DNA from: Halomonas borealis
GTDB taxonomy: Bacteria > Pseudomonadota > Gammaproteobacteria > Pseudomonadales > Halomonadaceae
DNA length: 64,000 nucleotides
Direction: 5' to 3'
Assembly (NCBI RefSeq): GCF_004798905.1
Contig: NZ_SDMO01000005.1
Coordinates: 124,001-188,000, forward strand
The notes under the pieces are model-generated. The model was not told the DNA's origin. It did no database searches and saw only the letters and a list, made by a program, of their open reading frames with translations. This document shows, piece by piece, positions 1 to 10,098 of this stretch (within the stretch, counting starts at the first letter, position 1; every line of letters starts with the position of its first letter). The translations under genes were made by a program, and so were the position numbers.

Positions 1-51
1 ATCATGCTCGTGGGCATGATCATCCTGGTTGCTCAGGGTATCCGTAGACAT
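1..51 (-). CDS. cyoC: cytochrome o ubiquinol oxidase subunit III, N-terminal fragment
   Basis: Only the first 17 codons are inside the window. They read MSTDTLSNQDDHAHEHD, a polar, histidine-rich N-terminus of the kind CyoC proteins carry before their first membrane helix. The ATG directly follows the TAA stop of cyoB with no gap, so the two are translationally coupled in one operon. CyoC is the five-helix accessory subunit of the bo3 quinol oxidase in the inner membrane. The identity rests on gene order (cyoA-cyoB-cyoC) more than on this short peptide. Confidence 0.8.
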   Translation of the reverse strand, partial: MSTDTLSNQDDHAHEHD

Positions 52-2070
52 TTATGCCTGCCCCCCTGCCTGGGTTGCATGGGTTGAAGACGAGGCGTCA
101 GCTTCGACGCGCCGGCGATGCTCGCTCTCGATGCGTTCGACCTCGGCGGCGGGCACGTAATAGTCGACGTCCTCGCGGAAGATCCGCGCCATGAAGACGG
201 CGAACATGCCGATGCCACCGACGATGGCGAGCCACCAGATGTGCCAGACCAGGGCGAAGCCGAACACGGTGGAGAGACCACCCAGGACCGGGCCTTCCCA
301 AGTGTTCTTGGGCATGTGGATGTCCTGGTACGGCGCCTCGGACAGCGGCGCTACGCCACCATTGCGCTCCTTCATGCGCCAGAAGTCATCGACGCCTTCC
401 ACCTCGGGCAGGTGCGCGAAGTTGTAGAACGGCGCCGGAGAAGACGTGGCCCACTCCAGGGTGCGCGCGCCCCAGGGATCGCCGGTAACGTCCTGGTTCT
501 GCTTGCGGTCACGGATGCTGACGTAGAACTGGATCAGGGTGCAGGCGATGCCGGCGGCGATGATTACGGCGCCCACCCAGGCGACGATCATCAGCGGCTG
601 CCAGTCACCATTCTCATAGGACTGCATGCGACGCACGGCACCGAAGAAGCTCAGCACGTACAGCGGCGTGAAGGCCACGTAGAAACCGATCAGCCAGCAC
701 CAGAAGGAACGCTTGCCCCACTTCTCATTGAGGGTGAAGCCGAAGGCCTTCGGGAACCAGAAGGTCAGGCCCGCCAGCATGCCGAACACCACGCCGCCGA
801 TGATGACGTTGTGGAAGTGGGCGATCACGAACAGGCTGTTGTGCAGCACGAAGTTGGCCGCCGGGATCGACAGCATCACACCCGTCATACCACCCAGGGA
901 GAAGGTGATGATGAAGCCCAGGGTCCACAGCACCGGCGAGGTGAACTCGAGGCGACCGCGGTACATGGTGAACAGCCAGTTGAAGATCTTCACCCCGGTG
1001 GGGATGGCGATGATCATCGTCATGATGCCGAAGAAGGCATTGACGTTGGCGCCCGCGCCCATGGTGAAGAAGTGGTGCAGCCAGACGATGAACGACAGGA
1101 TGGTGATGGCGATGGTCGCCCATACCATGGTGCCGTAACCGAACAGGCGCTTGCGTGCGAAGGTCGAGATGACCTCGGAGAACACACCGAAGGCCGGCAG
1201 GATGAGAATGTACACCTCAGGATGGCCCCAGGCCCAGATGAGGTTGACGTACATCATCATGTTGCCACCGAGATCGGTGGTAAAGAAGTTCATGCCCAGG
1301 TAGCGATCCAGGGTCAGCAACGCGATGGTCGCGGTCAGGATCGGGAACGAGGCGATGATCAGGACGTTCGCGCACAGCGAGGTCCAGGTGAAGATGGGCA
1401 TGCGGAACATGCTCATGCCCTTGGTGCGCATCTTGATGATGGTGACGAAGAAGTTGATACCGGTCAGGGTCGTGCCGATCCCCGATATCTGCAACGCCCA
1501 TATCCAGTAATCCACCCCGACCCCGGGACTGTACTCCTTACCCGATAATGGGGCGTAGGCCAACCAGCCGGTCTTGGCGAACTCGCCGGCGAACAGCGAC
1601 ACGTTGACCAGGATCACGCCCGCCGCGAACAGCCAGAAGCTCAGGTTATTCAGGAACGGGAAGGCCACGTCGCGCGCACCGATCTGCAGCGGCACCACCA
1701 GGTTCATCAGGCCGATGACCATGGGCATGGCGACGAAGAAGATCATGATCACGCCGTGGGCGGTAAAGATCTGGTCATAGTGCGAGGGAGGTAAAAAGCC
1801 CTCGGCACCGCCGGACGCCATCATCTGCTGACTGCGCATCATGATGGCATCGGCGAAGCCACGTAGCAGCATCACCAGCGCCACGAGGAAGTACATGATG
1901 CCGAGCTTCTTGTGGTCGATGGAGGTGATCCATTCCGTCCACAGATAGCCCCACTTCTTGAAGTAGGTGATGGCGGCCATCAACGCGAGCCCACCGACGA
2001 CGATACCAGCGATGGTCGTCATGATGATGGGATCGGTCGGGATCGCCTCTAACGTGAGTTTTCCGAACAT
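52..2070 (-). CDS. cyoB: cytochrome o ubiquinol oxidase subunit I
   Basis: The product has 672 residues, close to E. coli CyoB. It is the haem-copper catalytic subunit that oxidises ubiquinol, reduces oxygen to water and pumps protons across the inner membrane. The family ligands are visible: a haem-ligand histidine near residue 105 ([10 protein letters not shown]), the WGHPEVY motif with the cross-linked His-Tyr pair, the HHFFTMG copper histidines, and [13 protein letters not shown] with the final haem and copper ligands. The protein is hydrophobic throughout, with many membrane helices. cyoA ends 3 bases upstream and cyoC starts immediately after, so this is a tight operon. Confidence 0.97.
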   Translation of the reverse strand: MFGKLTLEAIPTDPIIMTTIAGIVVGGLALMAAITYFKKWGYLWTEWITSIDHKKLGIMYFLVALVMLLRGFADAIMMRSQQMMASGGAEGFLPPSHYDQIFTAHGVIMIFFVAMPMVIGLMNLVVPLQIGARDVAFPFLNNLSFWLFAAGVILVNVSLFAGEFAKTGWLAYAPLSGKEYSPGVGVDYWIWALQISGIGTTLTGINFFVTIIKMRTKGMSMFRMPIFTWTSLCANVLIIASFPILTATIALLTLDRYLGMNFFTTDLGGNMMMYVNLIWAWGHPEVYILILPAFGVFSEVISTFARKRLFGYGTMVWATIAITILSFIVWLHHFFTMGAGANVNAFFGIMTMIIAIPTGVKIFNWLFTMYRGRLEFTSPVLWTLGFIITFSLGGMTGVMLSIPAANFVLHNSLFVIAHFHNVIIGGVVFGMLAGLTFWFPKAFGFTLNEKWGKRSFWCWLIGFYVAFTPLYVLSFFGAVRRMQSYENGDWQPLMIVAWVGAVIIAAGIACTLIQFYVSIRDRKQNQDVTGDPWGARTLEWATSSPAPFYNFAHLPEVEGVDDFWRMKERNGGVAPLSEAPYQDIHMPKNTWEGPVLGGLSTVFGFALVWHIWWLAIVGGIGMFAVFMARIFREDVDYYVPAAEVERIESEHRRRVEADASSSTHATQAGGQA

Positions 2071-2073
2071 GAT

Positions 2074-3081
2074 TTACTCCGCTGCCTCCGCGCTCATGGA
2101 CTCGCCGTGAGACTCGGCCGATTCATCGTGACCGTCGTCACTGTGGGCAGGACCATGGCCACCGTGACCGAAACCTTCGGCATAGCTGTCGGCGTATTCG
2201 GCCATGCGCTGTTCATGGTCGCCGCCGGCCTGGAAGCTCTTGATGATGCTCTCGTAGAGAGAAGGGGATACCTCGGAGAAGTACTCGACCTCGTTGTCCA
2301 CGCTGGGCGCGGCGAGTTCGTCGTACCTTGCCGGGTAGGTCAGGGCCTGGGATGACTCGCGAACCTCGGCCACCCAAGACTCGAAGTCTTCTTCGGTGCC
2401 TACATGAGCGTCGAAGGTCATGTCGGCGAAGCCCGCACCGCTGTAGTTGGTCGAGCGACCGGCATACACGCCCGGCTCATCGGCGACCAGGTGCACGTCA
2501 TTGTCCATGCCGGCCATGGCATAGATCTGACTGCCCAGGCGCGGGATGAAGAAGGCGTTCATGACCGAGCCGGAAGAGACTCGGAAGCGCACCGGAGTAT
2601 CCTCGGGGAAGGCCAGCTCATTGACGGTGGCAATGCCCTGCTCGGGATAGATGAACAGCCATTTCCAGTCCAGCGACACCGCCTGAATCTCGATGGGCTC
2701 CTGCTGCTCCTCGTTCGGCGCGATAGGCTTGTGCGGATCCAGGCTGTGCGAGGTGTACCAGGTCAACGCCGCCAGGAAGACGATGATCACACAGGGGATG
2801 AACCACACGACCGCCTCGACCAGGGTCGAATGGTGCCAATCAGGGCGATAGGAGGCTTCGCGGTTGCTGCTGCGATAACGCCAGGCGAAGAGCAGCGTCA
2901 TCACGATCACGGGGATGACCACGATCTGCATCAGACCGAAGGACGTGAAGATCAGCGTGCGCTGCTCTTCCCCGATCTGGCCCTTGGGGTCCAGCAGCGC
3001 CGAGCTGCACCCCGCCAGGACCAGGGGCAACACCGCCAGCAGCAAGACTCCGAGCTTGCGCAGGGGGGGAGTTCGATACAT
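2074..3081 (-). CDS. cyoA: cytochrome o ubiquinol oxidase subunit II (lipoprotein)
   Basis: The product has 335 residues. The N-terminus is a lipoprotein signal with lipobox LAGC (cysteine at residue 25), expected for CyoA. Two membrane helices follow (around residues 45-67 and 90-110), then a periplasmic cupredoxin-like domain containing DWKWLFIYPEQGIATVNE. The CuA-binding cysteines of cytochrome c oxidases are absent, as in quinol oxidases. The C-terminus is an unusual His/Asp/Glu-rich tail (GHGGHGPAHSDDGHDES), possibly reflecting an acidic halophile periplasm. It is the first gene of the cyo operon, so the promoter should lie in the 278-base gap upstream. Confidence 0.95.
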   Translation of the reverse strand: MYRTPPLRKLGVLLLAVLPLVLAGCSSALLDPKGQIGEEQRTLIFTSFGLMQIVVIPVIVMTLLFAWRYRSSNREASYRPDWHHSTLVEAVVWFIPCVIIVFLAALTWYTSHSLDPHKPIAPNEEQQEPIEIQAVSLDWKWLFIYPEQGIATVNELAFPEDTPVRFRVSSGSVMNAFFIPRLGSQIYAMAGMDNDVHLVADEPGVYAGRSTNYSGAGFADMTFDAHVGTEEDFESWVAEVRESSQALTYPARYDELAAPSVDNEVEYFSEVSPSLYESIIKSFQAGGDHEQRMAEYADSYAEGFGHGGHGPAHSDDGHDESAESHGESMSAEAAE

Positions 3082-3126
3082 GTTTCGACCTCGTCAGGCT
3101 TGGCGACAGGATAAATCCTGCTGAAT

Positions 3127-3144
3127 TGTAGCAAGCACGCTACA
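3127..3144. promoter_or_regulatory. inverted repeat upstream of the cyo operon
   Basis: TGTAGC-N6-GCTACA is a perfect 6-bp dyad about 45 bases upstream of the cyoA start, in the 278-base gap between cyoA and the end of deoR. Its position suits an operator for the cyo operon. I cannot assign a regulator; the sequence does not clearly match an Fnr or ArcA site. Confidence 0.35.
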
Positions 3145-3359
3145 CAAAGACCGAGACCTGTCCTGCGCCGGTTGACCCATGACCGCAGCAAAGGCTCACC
3201 ATCGTGGAAAGGACTCGGCTCACTCATGACCAATCCCCTCGCGAACGCCATGATAAGGCGTGCGAGAAAGGGTCCGGCCGCGGGGAACGTATTGTGTAGT
3301 AAACGAGGAAAGGAGGAAAGGGACGATTTGCCGCAGGGTGTCGCAGTGGCCGCCCCATG

Positions 3360-4082
3360 TCAGTCGTCGGCGCGCTGTTCGGCGATCACCTCGTCGACCT
3401 CATCGAGCCCCGCGAAGCGCGCCGGACGCAGCAGCCCCTGTTTGCTGGCATCCACCACCAGCAACCGACGCTGGGCGGTGGCGATGGCCGCCTGCTTGGG
3501 CGCCACCTCATGGAAGTGGAAACAGCTCAGCCCCTGGCGCTGATCCACGCCGGCCGCGGTCAAGAACGCCTTGTTGATCCCGAAGCCGCGGATCGTCTCG
3601 GCCATGTCGTCGCTGGAGAAGGAGCACGACGAGGCGTGATAGATGCCGCCCAGCAGCCATAGCCGCACCCCCGACCGCCGACTGACCGCCTCGGCGATAT
3701 TGAGCGCATAGGTCACCACCGTCAACGACATATCGTCGGGCAGGCTCAAGGCCAGCGGCGTCAGGGTCGTGCCGCAGTCGATGAACAGCGTATCACCCTC
3801 CTCCAGAGTCGCCAGCGCCCGTTCGCAGAGCCGCCACTTGGCATCGGCATTGCGGTCGCGCTGCACCGCCAGGTCGTAGGTCGTCGCATGCCGCGGATCA
3901 TCGGCGAGCATCAGATAGCCGCCGATCAGCATCAGGGTGCCATCGCTGGCCGCCAGGTCCCGGCGGATGGTCATCGCCGATACCTCGCACAACCCCGCCG
4001 CCTCCGACAGGCGCAGGCTGCCGCCCTGCCCCAAGGCGTGTTGCAGACGCATCAGGCGCCCTTCGCTTCGCTCGTTCAACAT
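3360..4082 (-). CDS. deoR: DeoR-type transcriptional repressor of the deo genes
   Basis: The product has 240 residues from the chosen ATG; an upstream in-frame extension is ignored because the family begins with a short basic stretch like MLNERSEGRL. The N-terminal helix-turn-helix ends in the DeoR-family signature SAMTIRRDL. The rest is a sugar-phosphate-binding domain with FIDCGTTLTPLA and VDASKQGLLRPARF. Similarity to E. coli DeoR is extensive (IGGYLML, the AAGV-to-CFHFHE region). DeoR represses deo genes and is released by deoxyribose 5-phosphate. It is transcribed divergently from the nucleoside channel gene, with repeated half-sites between them. The purine-rich AAGAGGAG lies just upstream of the start. 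Confidence 0.9.
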   Translation of the reverse strand: MLNERSEGRLMRLQHALGQGGSLRLSEAAGLCEVSAMTIRRDLAASDGTLMLIGGYLMLADDPRHATTYDLAVQRDRNADAKWRLCERALATLEEGDTLFIDCGTTLTPLALSLPDDMSLTVVTYALNIAEAVSRRSGVRLWLLGGIYHASSCSFSSDDMAETIRGFGINKAFLTAAGVDQRQGLSCFHFHEVAPKQAAIATAQRRLLVVDASKQGLLRPARFAGLDEVDEVIAEQRADD

Positions 4083-4168
4083 GGCTCCTCTTGCATGGCG
4101 GGAAGCGGCGCGAGCCGCACCTTTACCACTAACGCGCAATCCCACCCCATTGCGGGGTTGCGACAGTA

Positions 4169-4200
4169 AATGTTATTAAAATAACATTGCTATGTTATTT
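4169..4200. promoter_or_regulatory. probable DeoR operator in the deoR/tsx intergenic region
   Basis: An AT-rich 20-bp near-palindrome (4169-4188) has half-sites TGTTATT and AATAACA, and a third copy TGTTATTT follows at 4193-4200. The form resembles the E. coli DeoR operator (TGTTAGAA inverted repeat), differing in the inner bases. It is an AT island in GC-rich DNA between deoR and the first structural gene, so it could control both directions. The sequence repeats are seen directly; the link to DeoR is inferred from position and similarity. Confidence 0.65.
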
Positions 4201-4330
4201 CAAGAACAGGTACGCCGTTCGCCCTTTTGCTCGCCCGTCGCCACCCAGCCATGATCTTGCGTCGACGCGAGCAACGGCCTTCCGCGTGCCCGGCACCTCA
4301 CTCGACAACAACACCTAGAGAAGCCGACCC

Positions 4331-5161
4331 ATGCCAATGTCTCTCGCTCCCCCACGCGCCGCCTCTCTCGCCGGCCTGCTGCTGGGCGCCGTTGCCCTGC
4401 CCGCCGCCGCTGACGACGCCAGCACCTCCGCCTTCACGCCCCAATGGTCCTTCGCCAACGCCTCGATCAACTACCTCGACTGGTCCGACGGCACCGAACA
4501 GCGCACCGCCACCAACGCCGCCAAGGGCGATTTCTTCTACCTCGAGCTCGAGGGCGGCGTCGGCTTCGACTGGGGCGAGTTCTACGGCTTCTACGACTTC
4601 GAGAACCCACAGAACGACACCGCCGAGGAAGACGGCCGCGACAACCGGCGCAGCGCCGCCAAGCTCACCTCGCACCTCTATCTCGGCGACACGCCCTTCT
4701 CGCTGTACCTGCATGTCTACGATTTTCGCGACTACGGTTACGACAGCGAGGAGCAGGACCGCGTCGCCGGCCTCGGTTATCGCCATACCTTCGCCAATGG
4801 CCTGTGGGTCAAGCCGTTCATCGGCAAGGCCTGGGTCGAAAGCGGTGGTGGCGGCTACAGCGGCGAGAATGGCTACATGGCCGGCTGGGTGCTGGGCTAC
4901 GACTTCCAAGCCTTCGGCGAGGACTTCAGCCTGAGCAACTGGCACGAGCAGACCTTCGCCCGCGACGACGACTACCTCGACGACAACTACGTCAACGGCC
5001 CGGCCGGCGAAACGGGCACCAACGGCGCGGTGGGACTATGGTGGCACCCGGCCGATGTGATCACCACCGGCCTTCAATACCGCTACTCGAACAACAAGCT
5101 GGGGACCGCCGGCGAATACCAGAACGCGATGATCTACACACTGAAGGTCAACTTCCTGTAA
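4331..5161 (+). CDS. nucleoside-specific outer-membrane channel (Tsx/OmpK family)
   Basis: The product has 276 residues. A signal peptide (LAGLLLGAVALPAAA, cleavage around residue 27) precedes a mature chain of alternating beta-strands with many Tyr, Trp, Asp and Gly. It ends in YTLKVNFL, a typical outer-membrane beta-barrel C-terminus with terminal hydrophobic residue. The GYDSEEQ and GLWVKPFIGKAWVES segments are typical of the Tsx/OmpK porin family, which passes nucleosides. It is first in a plus-strand gene train with a nucleoside transporter and deo enzymes, which supports the substrate. An alternative start is the ATG at 4337. It is preceded by the DeoR-like operator. Confidence 0.85.
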   Translation: MPMSLAPPRAASLAGLLLGAVALPAAADDASTSAFTPQWSFANASINYLDWSDGTEQRTATNAAKGDFFYLELEGGVGFDWGEFYGFYDFENPQNDTAEEDGRDNRRSAAKLTSHLYLGDTPFSLYLHVYDFRDYGYDSEEQDRVAGLGYRHTFANGLWVKPFIGKAWVESGGGGYSGENGYMAGWVLGYDFQAFGEDFSLSNWHEQTFARDDDYLDDNYVNGPAGETGTNGAVGLWWHPADVITTGLQYRYSNNKLGTAGEYQNAMIYTLKVNFL

Positions 5162-5239
5162 CCTGCCGCGCCTCGTGACCCATCGCCGGCCTCGAGGCAC
5201 GCCGCGTGCGCCTCTGACCCAAACCACAAGGACATCCCC

Positions 5240-6508
5240 ATGACCTTGCTCATGAGCGTGATCGGCATGGCGACGTTGATCGCCATCGCCCTGCTCTTCT
5301 CCCGCAACCGCCGGGCCATTCGCCTGCGCACCGTGGGTGGCGCCTTCGCCATCCAGGCCGGCATCGGCGCCTTCGTACTCTACGTGCCGGCCGGTCAGGT
5401 GGTCCTCGCCTCCATCTCCGAGACCGTCAGCCAGGTCGTGCAGTACGCCAACGACGGCATCAGCTTCGTGTTCGGCGGCCTGGCCGACCCCGAGGCGGTA
5501 GGCTTCGTCTTCGCCGTGAAGGTGCTGCCGGTGATCATCTTCTTCTCCTCGCTGACCGCGGTGCTCTACCACATGGGCATCATGCAGTGGGTGATCCGGC
5601 TGCTCGGCGGCGTCCTGCAGAAGGCGCTGGGCACCTCGCGCACCGAATCGCTGTCGGCCACCGCCAACATCTTCGTCGGCCAGACCGAGGCGCCGCTGGT
5701 GGTGCGCCCCTTCATCGCGAAGATGACCGAGTCACAACTGTTCGCGGTGATGTGCGGCGGCCTGGCCTCGGTGGCCGGCTCGGTGATGGCCGGCTACGCC
5801 GCGCTGGGCATTCCCATGGAGTACCTGGTGGCCGCCTCCTTCATGGCCGCCCCCGGCGGGCTTTTGTTCGCCAAGCTGCTGCTGCCCGAGACCGACACGC
5901 CCGAAGACAGCGTCTCCGCCGCCGAGGAGCGCCTCGAGGAAGACGAGGACCGCCCCAGCAACGTGCTGGACGCCGCCGCCTCCGGGGCCAGCTCCGGCCT
6001 GATGCTGGCCGCCAACGTCGGCGCCATGCTGCTCGCCTTCATCGGCCTGATCGCCCTGATCAACGGCATCCTCGGCGGCGTCGGCGGCTGGTTCGGCATG
6101 GAATCGCTGAGCCTGGAGATGCTGCTCGGCTGGTTGTTCTCGCCGCTGGCCTTCCTGCTCGGCGTACCGTGGAGCGAGGCCACGCTGGCCGGCTCCTTCA
6201 TCGGCCAGAAGCTGGTGGTCAACGAGTTCGTCGCCTATATCAACCTGGCGCCCTATCTCGACGGCGAACAGGTGGTCGCCGCCACCGGCAAGGTCCTGTC
6301 CGACCATTCTGCGGCGATCCTGTCGTTCGCGCTGTGCGGCTTCGCCAACCTCTCCTCGATCGCCATCCTGCTCGGGGGCCTGGGCAGCATCGCCCCCAGC
6401 CGGCGCCATGACATCGCCCGCCTGGGCCTAAAGGCCGTGCTCGCGGGGACGCTTTCCAACCTGATGTCCGCTACCCTGGCCGGGTTCTTCATCGCCCTCG
6501 GGGCATAA
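5240..6508 (+). CDS. nupC: NupC/CNT-family concentrative nucleoside transporter
   Basis: The product has 422 residues, the usual length for bacterial CNT transporters. The CNT features are [22 protein letters not shown], and a C-terminal region ending [10 protein letters not shown]. About 8-10 hydrophobic segments are visible. It carries nucleosides across the inner membrane with H+ or Na+, complementing the Tsx-like outer-membrane channel upstream. AAGGA precedes the ATG at a good distance. The gap to deoC is 61 bases and contains a strong hairpin. The acidic linker after the central helices ([19 protein letters not shown]) is cytoplasmic or periplasmic and not conserved. I use the name nupC for the family; the exact substrate range is unknown. 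Confidence 0.92.
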   Translation: MTLLMSVIGMATLIAIALLFSRNRRAIRLRTVGGAFAIQAGIGAFVLYVPAGQVVLASISETVSQVVQYANDGISFVFGGLADPEAVGFVFAVKVLPVIIFFSSLTAVLYHMGIMQWVIRLLGGVLQKALGTSRTESLSATANIFVGQTEAPLVVRPFIAKMTESQLFAVMCGGLASVAGSVMAGYAALGIPMEYLVAASFMAAPGGLLFAKLLLPETDTPEDSVSAAEERLEEDEDRPSNVLDAAASGASSGLMLAANVGAMLLAFIGLIALINGILGGVGGWFGMESLSLEMLLGWLFSPLAFLLGVPWSEATLAGSFIGQKLVVNEFVAYINLAPYLDGEQVVAATGKVLSDHSAAILSFALCGFANLSSIAILLGGLGSIAPSRRHDIARLGLKAVLAGTLSNLMSATLAGFFIALGA

Positions 6509-6517
6509 GCCAGCGAC

Positions 6518-6540
6518 GCCGCGGCCCTGCCGGCCGCGGC
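6518..6540 (+). other. intercistronic GC hairpin between nupC and deoC
   Basis: GCCGCGGCC-CTGCC-GGCCGCGGC is a perfect 9-bp stem with a 5-base loop, starting 10 bases after the nupC stop. No clear U-tract follows, only a pyrimidine-rich run. It may reduce read-through or stabilise the transporter part of the mRNA separately from the enzyme part. Confidence 0.6.
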
Positions 6541-6569
6541 CTCATCCTTCTCTACAGGACGACACTCCC

Positions 6570-7346
6570 ATGACCAACTCGCAACGCGTCGCCCGCCAGG
6601 CCCTGTCGCTGATGGACCTCACCAGCCTCAACGACGACGACACCGATTCCACCATCGAGGCGCTGTGCCAGCGCGCCCGCACCTCCATGGGCACCCCGGC
6701 GGCGGTCTGCGTGTATCCGCAGTTCATCGTCCCGGCCCGCCGCGCGCTGACCGCGCATCGCCTCAACGACAGCATCAAGATCGCCACCGTCACCAACTTC
6801 CCCGATGGCGGCGACGACATCATGCGCGCCGCCCGGGCGACCCGCGAGGCAGTAGGCTCCGGCGCCGACGAGGTCGACGTGGTGTTCCCCTACCGGGCCT
6901 TGCAGGCCGGCGACGAGGCCCTGTGCCAGGAATTCGTCGAGATGAACAAGGCCGCCTGCGGCGATGCCACCCTCAAGGTGATCCTCGAGACCGGTGAGCT
7001 TGCCGACCCGGCCCTTATCCGCCGCGCCGCCGAACTGGCCGTGGCCGGTGGCGCCGACTTCCTCAAGACCTCCACCGGCAAGGTCGCCGTCAACGCCACC
7101 CTGGAAGCCGCCGAGATCCTCCTCGAGGTGATCCGCGACAGTGGCCAGGACGTCGGCTTCAAGGCCGCCGGCGGCGTGCGCACCACCGAAGACGCCCAGG
7201 CCTACCTGCAACTCGCCGAGCGCATCATGGGCGCCAACTGGGTCAACCCGACGCACTTCCGCTTCGGTGCCTCCGGCCTGCTCGATGACCTGCTGCTCAC
7301 CCTGGGCGCCTTCGAGGGCAATGCCGCCCCCGAGGACGACTACTGA
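6570..7346 (+). CDS. deoC: deoxyribose-phosphate aldolase
   Basis: The product has 258 residues, matching DeoC. It cleaves 2-deoxyribose 5-phosphate to glyceraldehyde 3-phosphate and acetaldehyde in the cytoplasm. The Schiff-base lysine lies in DFLKTSTGK, and VCVYPQFI, DEVDVVFPYRAL and FKAAGGVRT are the expected class I aldolase segments. The substrate of this enzyme is the classical DeoR inducer. Its TGA stop overlaps the ATG of deoA (TGATG), showing translational coupling within the deo operon. Confidence 0.97.
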   Translation: MTNSQRVARQALSLMDLTSLNDDDTDSTIEALCQRARTSMGTPAAVCVYPQFIVPARRALTAHRLNDSIKIATVTNFPDGGDDIMRAARATREAVGSGADEVDVVFPYRALQAGDEALCQEFVEMNKAACGDATLKVILETGELADPALIRRAAELAVAGGADFLKTSTGKVAVNATLEAAEILLEVIRDSGQDVGFKAAGGVRTTEDAQAYLQLAERIMGANWVNPTHFRFGASGLLDDLLLTLGAFEGNAAPEDDY

Positions 7347-8674
7347 TGCTTCCCCAGGAGGCCATCCGCGCCAAGCGTGACGGCCAGGAGCTCCCACCCG
7401 ATGCGATCCGCGAGCTGGTCTCCGGCATCGCCGACGGCCGCCTCGCCGATGCCCAACTCGGCGCCTTGGCCATGGCCATCACCCTGCAGGGCATGAGCGA
7501 CGCCGAGACGGTGGCCTTCACCGAGGCCACCCGCGACTCCGGCGAGGTCCTCGACTGGCGCGGGCTCGACCTGCCGGGCCCGGTGCTCGACAAGCATTCC
7601 ACCGGCGGGGTCGGCGACCTGGTCTCGCTGGTGCTCGGCCCCTGGATCGCCGCCTGCGGTGGCCACGTGCCGATGATCTCCGGGCGCGGCCTCGGCCACA
7701 CCGGCGGCACCCTGGACAAGCTCGAGGCCATTCCCGGCTACTCGGTCACGCCCGACACCGCCACCTTCCGTCGCCTGGTCAAGGACGTCGGCGTGGCGAT
7801 CATCGGCCAGACCGGCAGCCTGGCCCCGGCGGACAAGCGCCTCTACGCGGTGCGTGACGTCACCGCCACCGTCGAATCGTTGCCGCTGATCGTCGCCTCG
7901 ATCCTCGGCAAGAAACTGGCCTGCGGCCTCGATGCCCTGGTCATGGACGTCAAGGTCGGCGGCGGCGCCTTCATGCCCACGCCGGAGGCATCCCGGCAAC
8001 TGGCCGAAACCATCGCCGACGTCGCCAGCCGTGCGGGCACGCCGACCACCGCCCTGCTCACCGACATGAGCCAACCGCTCGCCCCCTGCGCCGGTAACGC
8101 CGTGGAGGTTCGCGAGGCGCTGGCCGTGCTCACCGGCGAGCGGAAGGGTGGCCGCCTGCTCGAGGCCACCCGCGGCCTGGCCGCGGAAATGCTGCTGGCC
8201 GGCGGACTGGCCAGCGACCGCGCCGCCGCCCTCGCCACGCTCGATGAGCGACTGGCCTCCGGCGCGGCCGCCGAACGCTTCGCGCGCATGGTGGCCGGGC
8301 TCGGCGGGCCGAGCGACCTGCTCGAAAACAGCGGCCGCCACCTGCCCACCGCCGCGGTGATGCGCGAGGTCCATGCCCCGCGCGCCGGCCACCTCAACGC
8401 CATCGACACCCGCGCGTTGGGCATGGCGGTGGTCGAGCTCGGCGGCGGGCGCCGCGCGCCCGATGACATCATCGACCCGGCCGTCGGCCTGAGCGACATC
8501 GCCGCGCTGGGCGAGGCCGTGAGCCACGGCCAGCCGCTGGCGCGCATCCACGCCGCCAGCGCGGCAGACGCCGAGCACGCCGAACGCCACCTGCTCGCCG
8601 CCCTGTCGCTCGAAGACACGCCCCGCCCCGCGCCATCACTGATTCAGGACACCATCCGTCGGGAGGTTCCATGA
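7346..8674 (+). CDS. deoA: thymidine phosphorylase
   Basis: The product has 442 residues, the standard length. It converts thymidine and phosphate to thymine and deoxyribose 1-phosphate. The family phosphate-binding signature is present as [15 protein letters not shown], followed by [16 protein letters not shown] and the [11 protein letters not shown] segment. The fold is an alpha domain, an alpha/beta nucleoside phosphorylase domain, and a C-terminal domain. Its start overlaps the deoC stop and its end overlaps the deoB start (ATGA), so translation is coupled on both sides. GGCGG-rich codon use matches the neighbours. Confidence 0.97.
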   Translation: MLPQEAIRAKRDGQELPPDAIRELVSGIADGRLADAQLGALAMAITLQGMSDAETVAFTEATRDSGEVLDWRGLDLPGPVLDKHSTGGVGDLVSLVLGPWIAACGGHVPMISGRGLGHTGGTLDKLEAIPGYSVTPDTATFRRLVKDVGVAIIGQTGSLAPADKRLYAVRDVTATVESLPLIVASILGKKLACGLDALVMDVKVGGGAFMPTPEASRQLAETIADVASRAGTPTTALLTDMSQPLAPCAGNAVEVREALAVLTGERKGGRLLEATRGLAAEMLLAGGLASDRAAALATLDERLASGAAAERFARMVAGLGGPSDLLENSGRHLPTAAVMREVHAPRAGHLNAIDTRALGMAVVELGGGRRAPDDIIDPAVGLSDIAALGEAVSHGQPLARIHAASAADAEHAERHLLAALSLEDTPRPAPSLIQDTIRREVP

Positions 8675-9882
8675 CACGCGCCATCGTACTCGTACTCGAT
8701 TCCTTCGGCCTCGGCGCCACCCCCGACGCCGAGGCCTTCGGCGACGTCGGTGCCGACACCCTGGGCCATATCGCCCAGGCCTGTGCCGACTCGGATCAGC
8801 GCGGCCCCTTGCGGCTGCCTCACCTGGGGCGCCTGGGGCTGTTCCACGCCCACCGCGAGAGCACCGGCACCTGGGCCGCGGGAGTCACCCCGCCCGAGTC
8901 CGTCGACGGCGCCTACGGCGTCGCCCGGGAGGTGTCTTCCGGCAAGGACACGCCTTCCGGCCACTGGGAGATCGCCGGCGTGCCGGTGCGCTTCGAGTGG
9001 GGGTACTTCCATGAGCGCGAAAACAGCTTCCCGCCCGAGCTGCTCGAGGCGCTGGTGCGCGAGGCCAAGCTCCCCGGCGTGATCGGCGACTGCCATGCCT
9101 CCGGCACCGAGGTCATCGCCCGGCTCGGCGAGACGCAGGTCACGAGCGGCAAGCCGATCGTCTACACCTCGGCGGACTCAGTGTTCCAGATCGCCGCCCA
9201 CGAGGAGCACTTCGGCCTCGAACGCCTCTATGAGGTCTGCGAGATCGCCCGCCGCCTGCTCGAGCCCTACAACATCGGACGCGTGATCGCGCGCCCCTTC
9301 ACGGGTGAGAGCGCCGACGACTTCGCGCGCACCGCCAATCGCCGCGACTACAGCGTCGAGCCGCCCGCGCCTACGGTGCTGCAGAGGCTCCATGACGACG
9401 GCGGCAACGTGGTGGCGATCGGCAAGATCGCCGACATCTACGCCCACTGCGGCATCTCGCAGACGATCAAGGCCAGCGGCCACGACGCCCTGTTCGACGC
9501 CACGCTGGAGGCGATGAACGAGGCCGGCGAGCGCTCGCTGATCATGACCAACTTCGTCGACTTCGACATGGTCTACGGCCACCGCCGCGACGTGGCCGGC
9601 TACGCCGCCGCCCTCGAGGCCTTCGATGCCCGCCTGCCGGAGCTGCTGGCGCGGCTCGCGGACGACGACCTGCTGATCCTCACCGCCGACCACGGCTGCG
9701 ACCCGACCTGGCCGGGCAGCGACCACACCCGCGAGCACATCCCGGTGCTAGCCAGCGGTGCGGGCCTTGCGCCCGGCTCGCTGGGCGCCCGCGAGAGCTT
9801 CGCCGACATCGGGCAGAGCCTGGCCGAGCACTTCGGCCTGGCACCCATGGATGACGGCACCAGCTTCCTGCCGGCCCGCTAG
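8671..9882 (+). CDS. deoB: phosphopentomutase
   Basis: The product has 403 residues, close to E. coli DeoB. It interconverts (deoxy)ribose 1-phosphate and 5-phosphate, linking the phosphorylases to DeoC. Alkaline-phosphatase-superfamily metal motifs are visible: the N-terminal [25 protein letters not shown], and the C-terminal [18 protein letters not shown]. The start overlaps the deoA stop as ATGA, with GGGAGG upstream. A 216-base gap separates it from deoD, unlike the overlapping genes before it. Confidence 0.97.
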   Translation: MTRAIVLVLDSFGLGATPDAEAFGDVGADTLGHIAQACADSDQRGPLRLPHLGRLGLFHAHRESTGTWAAGVTPPESVDGAYGVAREVSSGKDTPSGHWEIAGVPVRFEWGYFHERENSFPPELLEALVREAKLPGVIGDCHASGTEVIARLGETQVTSGKPIVYTSADSVFQIAAHEEHFGLERLYEVCEIARRLLEPYNIGRVIARPFTGESADDFARTANRRDYSVEPPAPTVLQRLHDDGGNVVAIGKIADIYAHCGISQTIKASGHDALFDATLEAMNEAGERSLIMTNFVDFDMVYGHRRDVAGYAAALEAFDARLPELLARLADDDLLILTADHGCDPTWPGSDHTREHIPVLASGAGLAPGSLGARESFADIGQSLAEHFGLAPMDDGTSFLPAR

Positions 9883-10098
9883 GCACTGTCAGACAAGCAT
9901 CGGCGTTCGGTGATTCGGCGCTAATCATCGGCTCAACAGGCTCATTGACGCGTCGCGTCTTCACCGATGTTTGCCTGGTGACCCACAAGGGAGCGGGCAA
10001 CCCATTGACCCGCTGGGAGCGGGCCTCGCCCCCACCTTCGCGCGCCAACGTTTCAGACAACGCCCGATGACCGGCTCACTCGATCAAGGAGACCCAAC
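9883..10098. other. deoB-deoD intergenic region with imperfect dyad
   Basis: This 216-base gap breaks an otherwise tightly packed operon. CAGACAAGCATCGGCG near 9889-9904 and an imperfect inverse copy near 9967-9982 (complement reading CAGGCAAACATCGGTG) form a 16-position dyad with three mismatches and a roughly 60-base loop. A GACGCGTCGCGTC motif lies within the loop. The region may hold an internal promoter or an RNA structure that separates deoD-cdd expression from deoCAB. No open frame here is convincing. Confidence 0.4.

Noticed and set aside
118..1548. A 476-codon plus-strand open frame over cyoB
   Set aside because: Mirror of a highly conserved subunit I gene; its His/Asp/Gly-rich translation has no family features.
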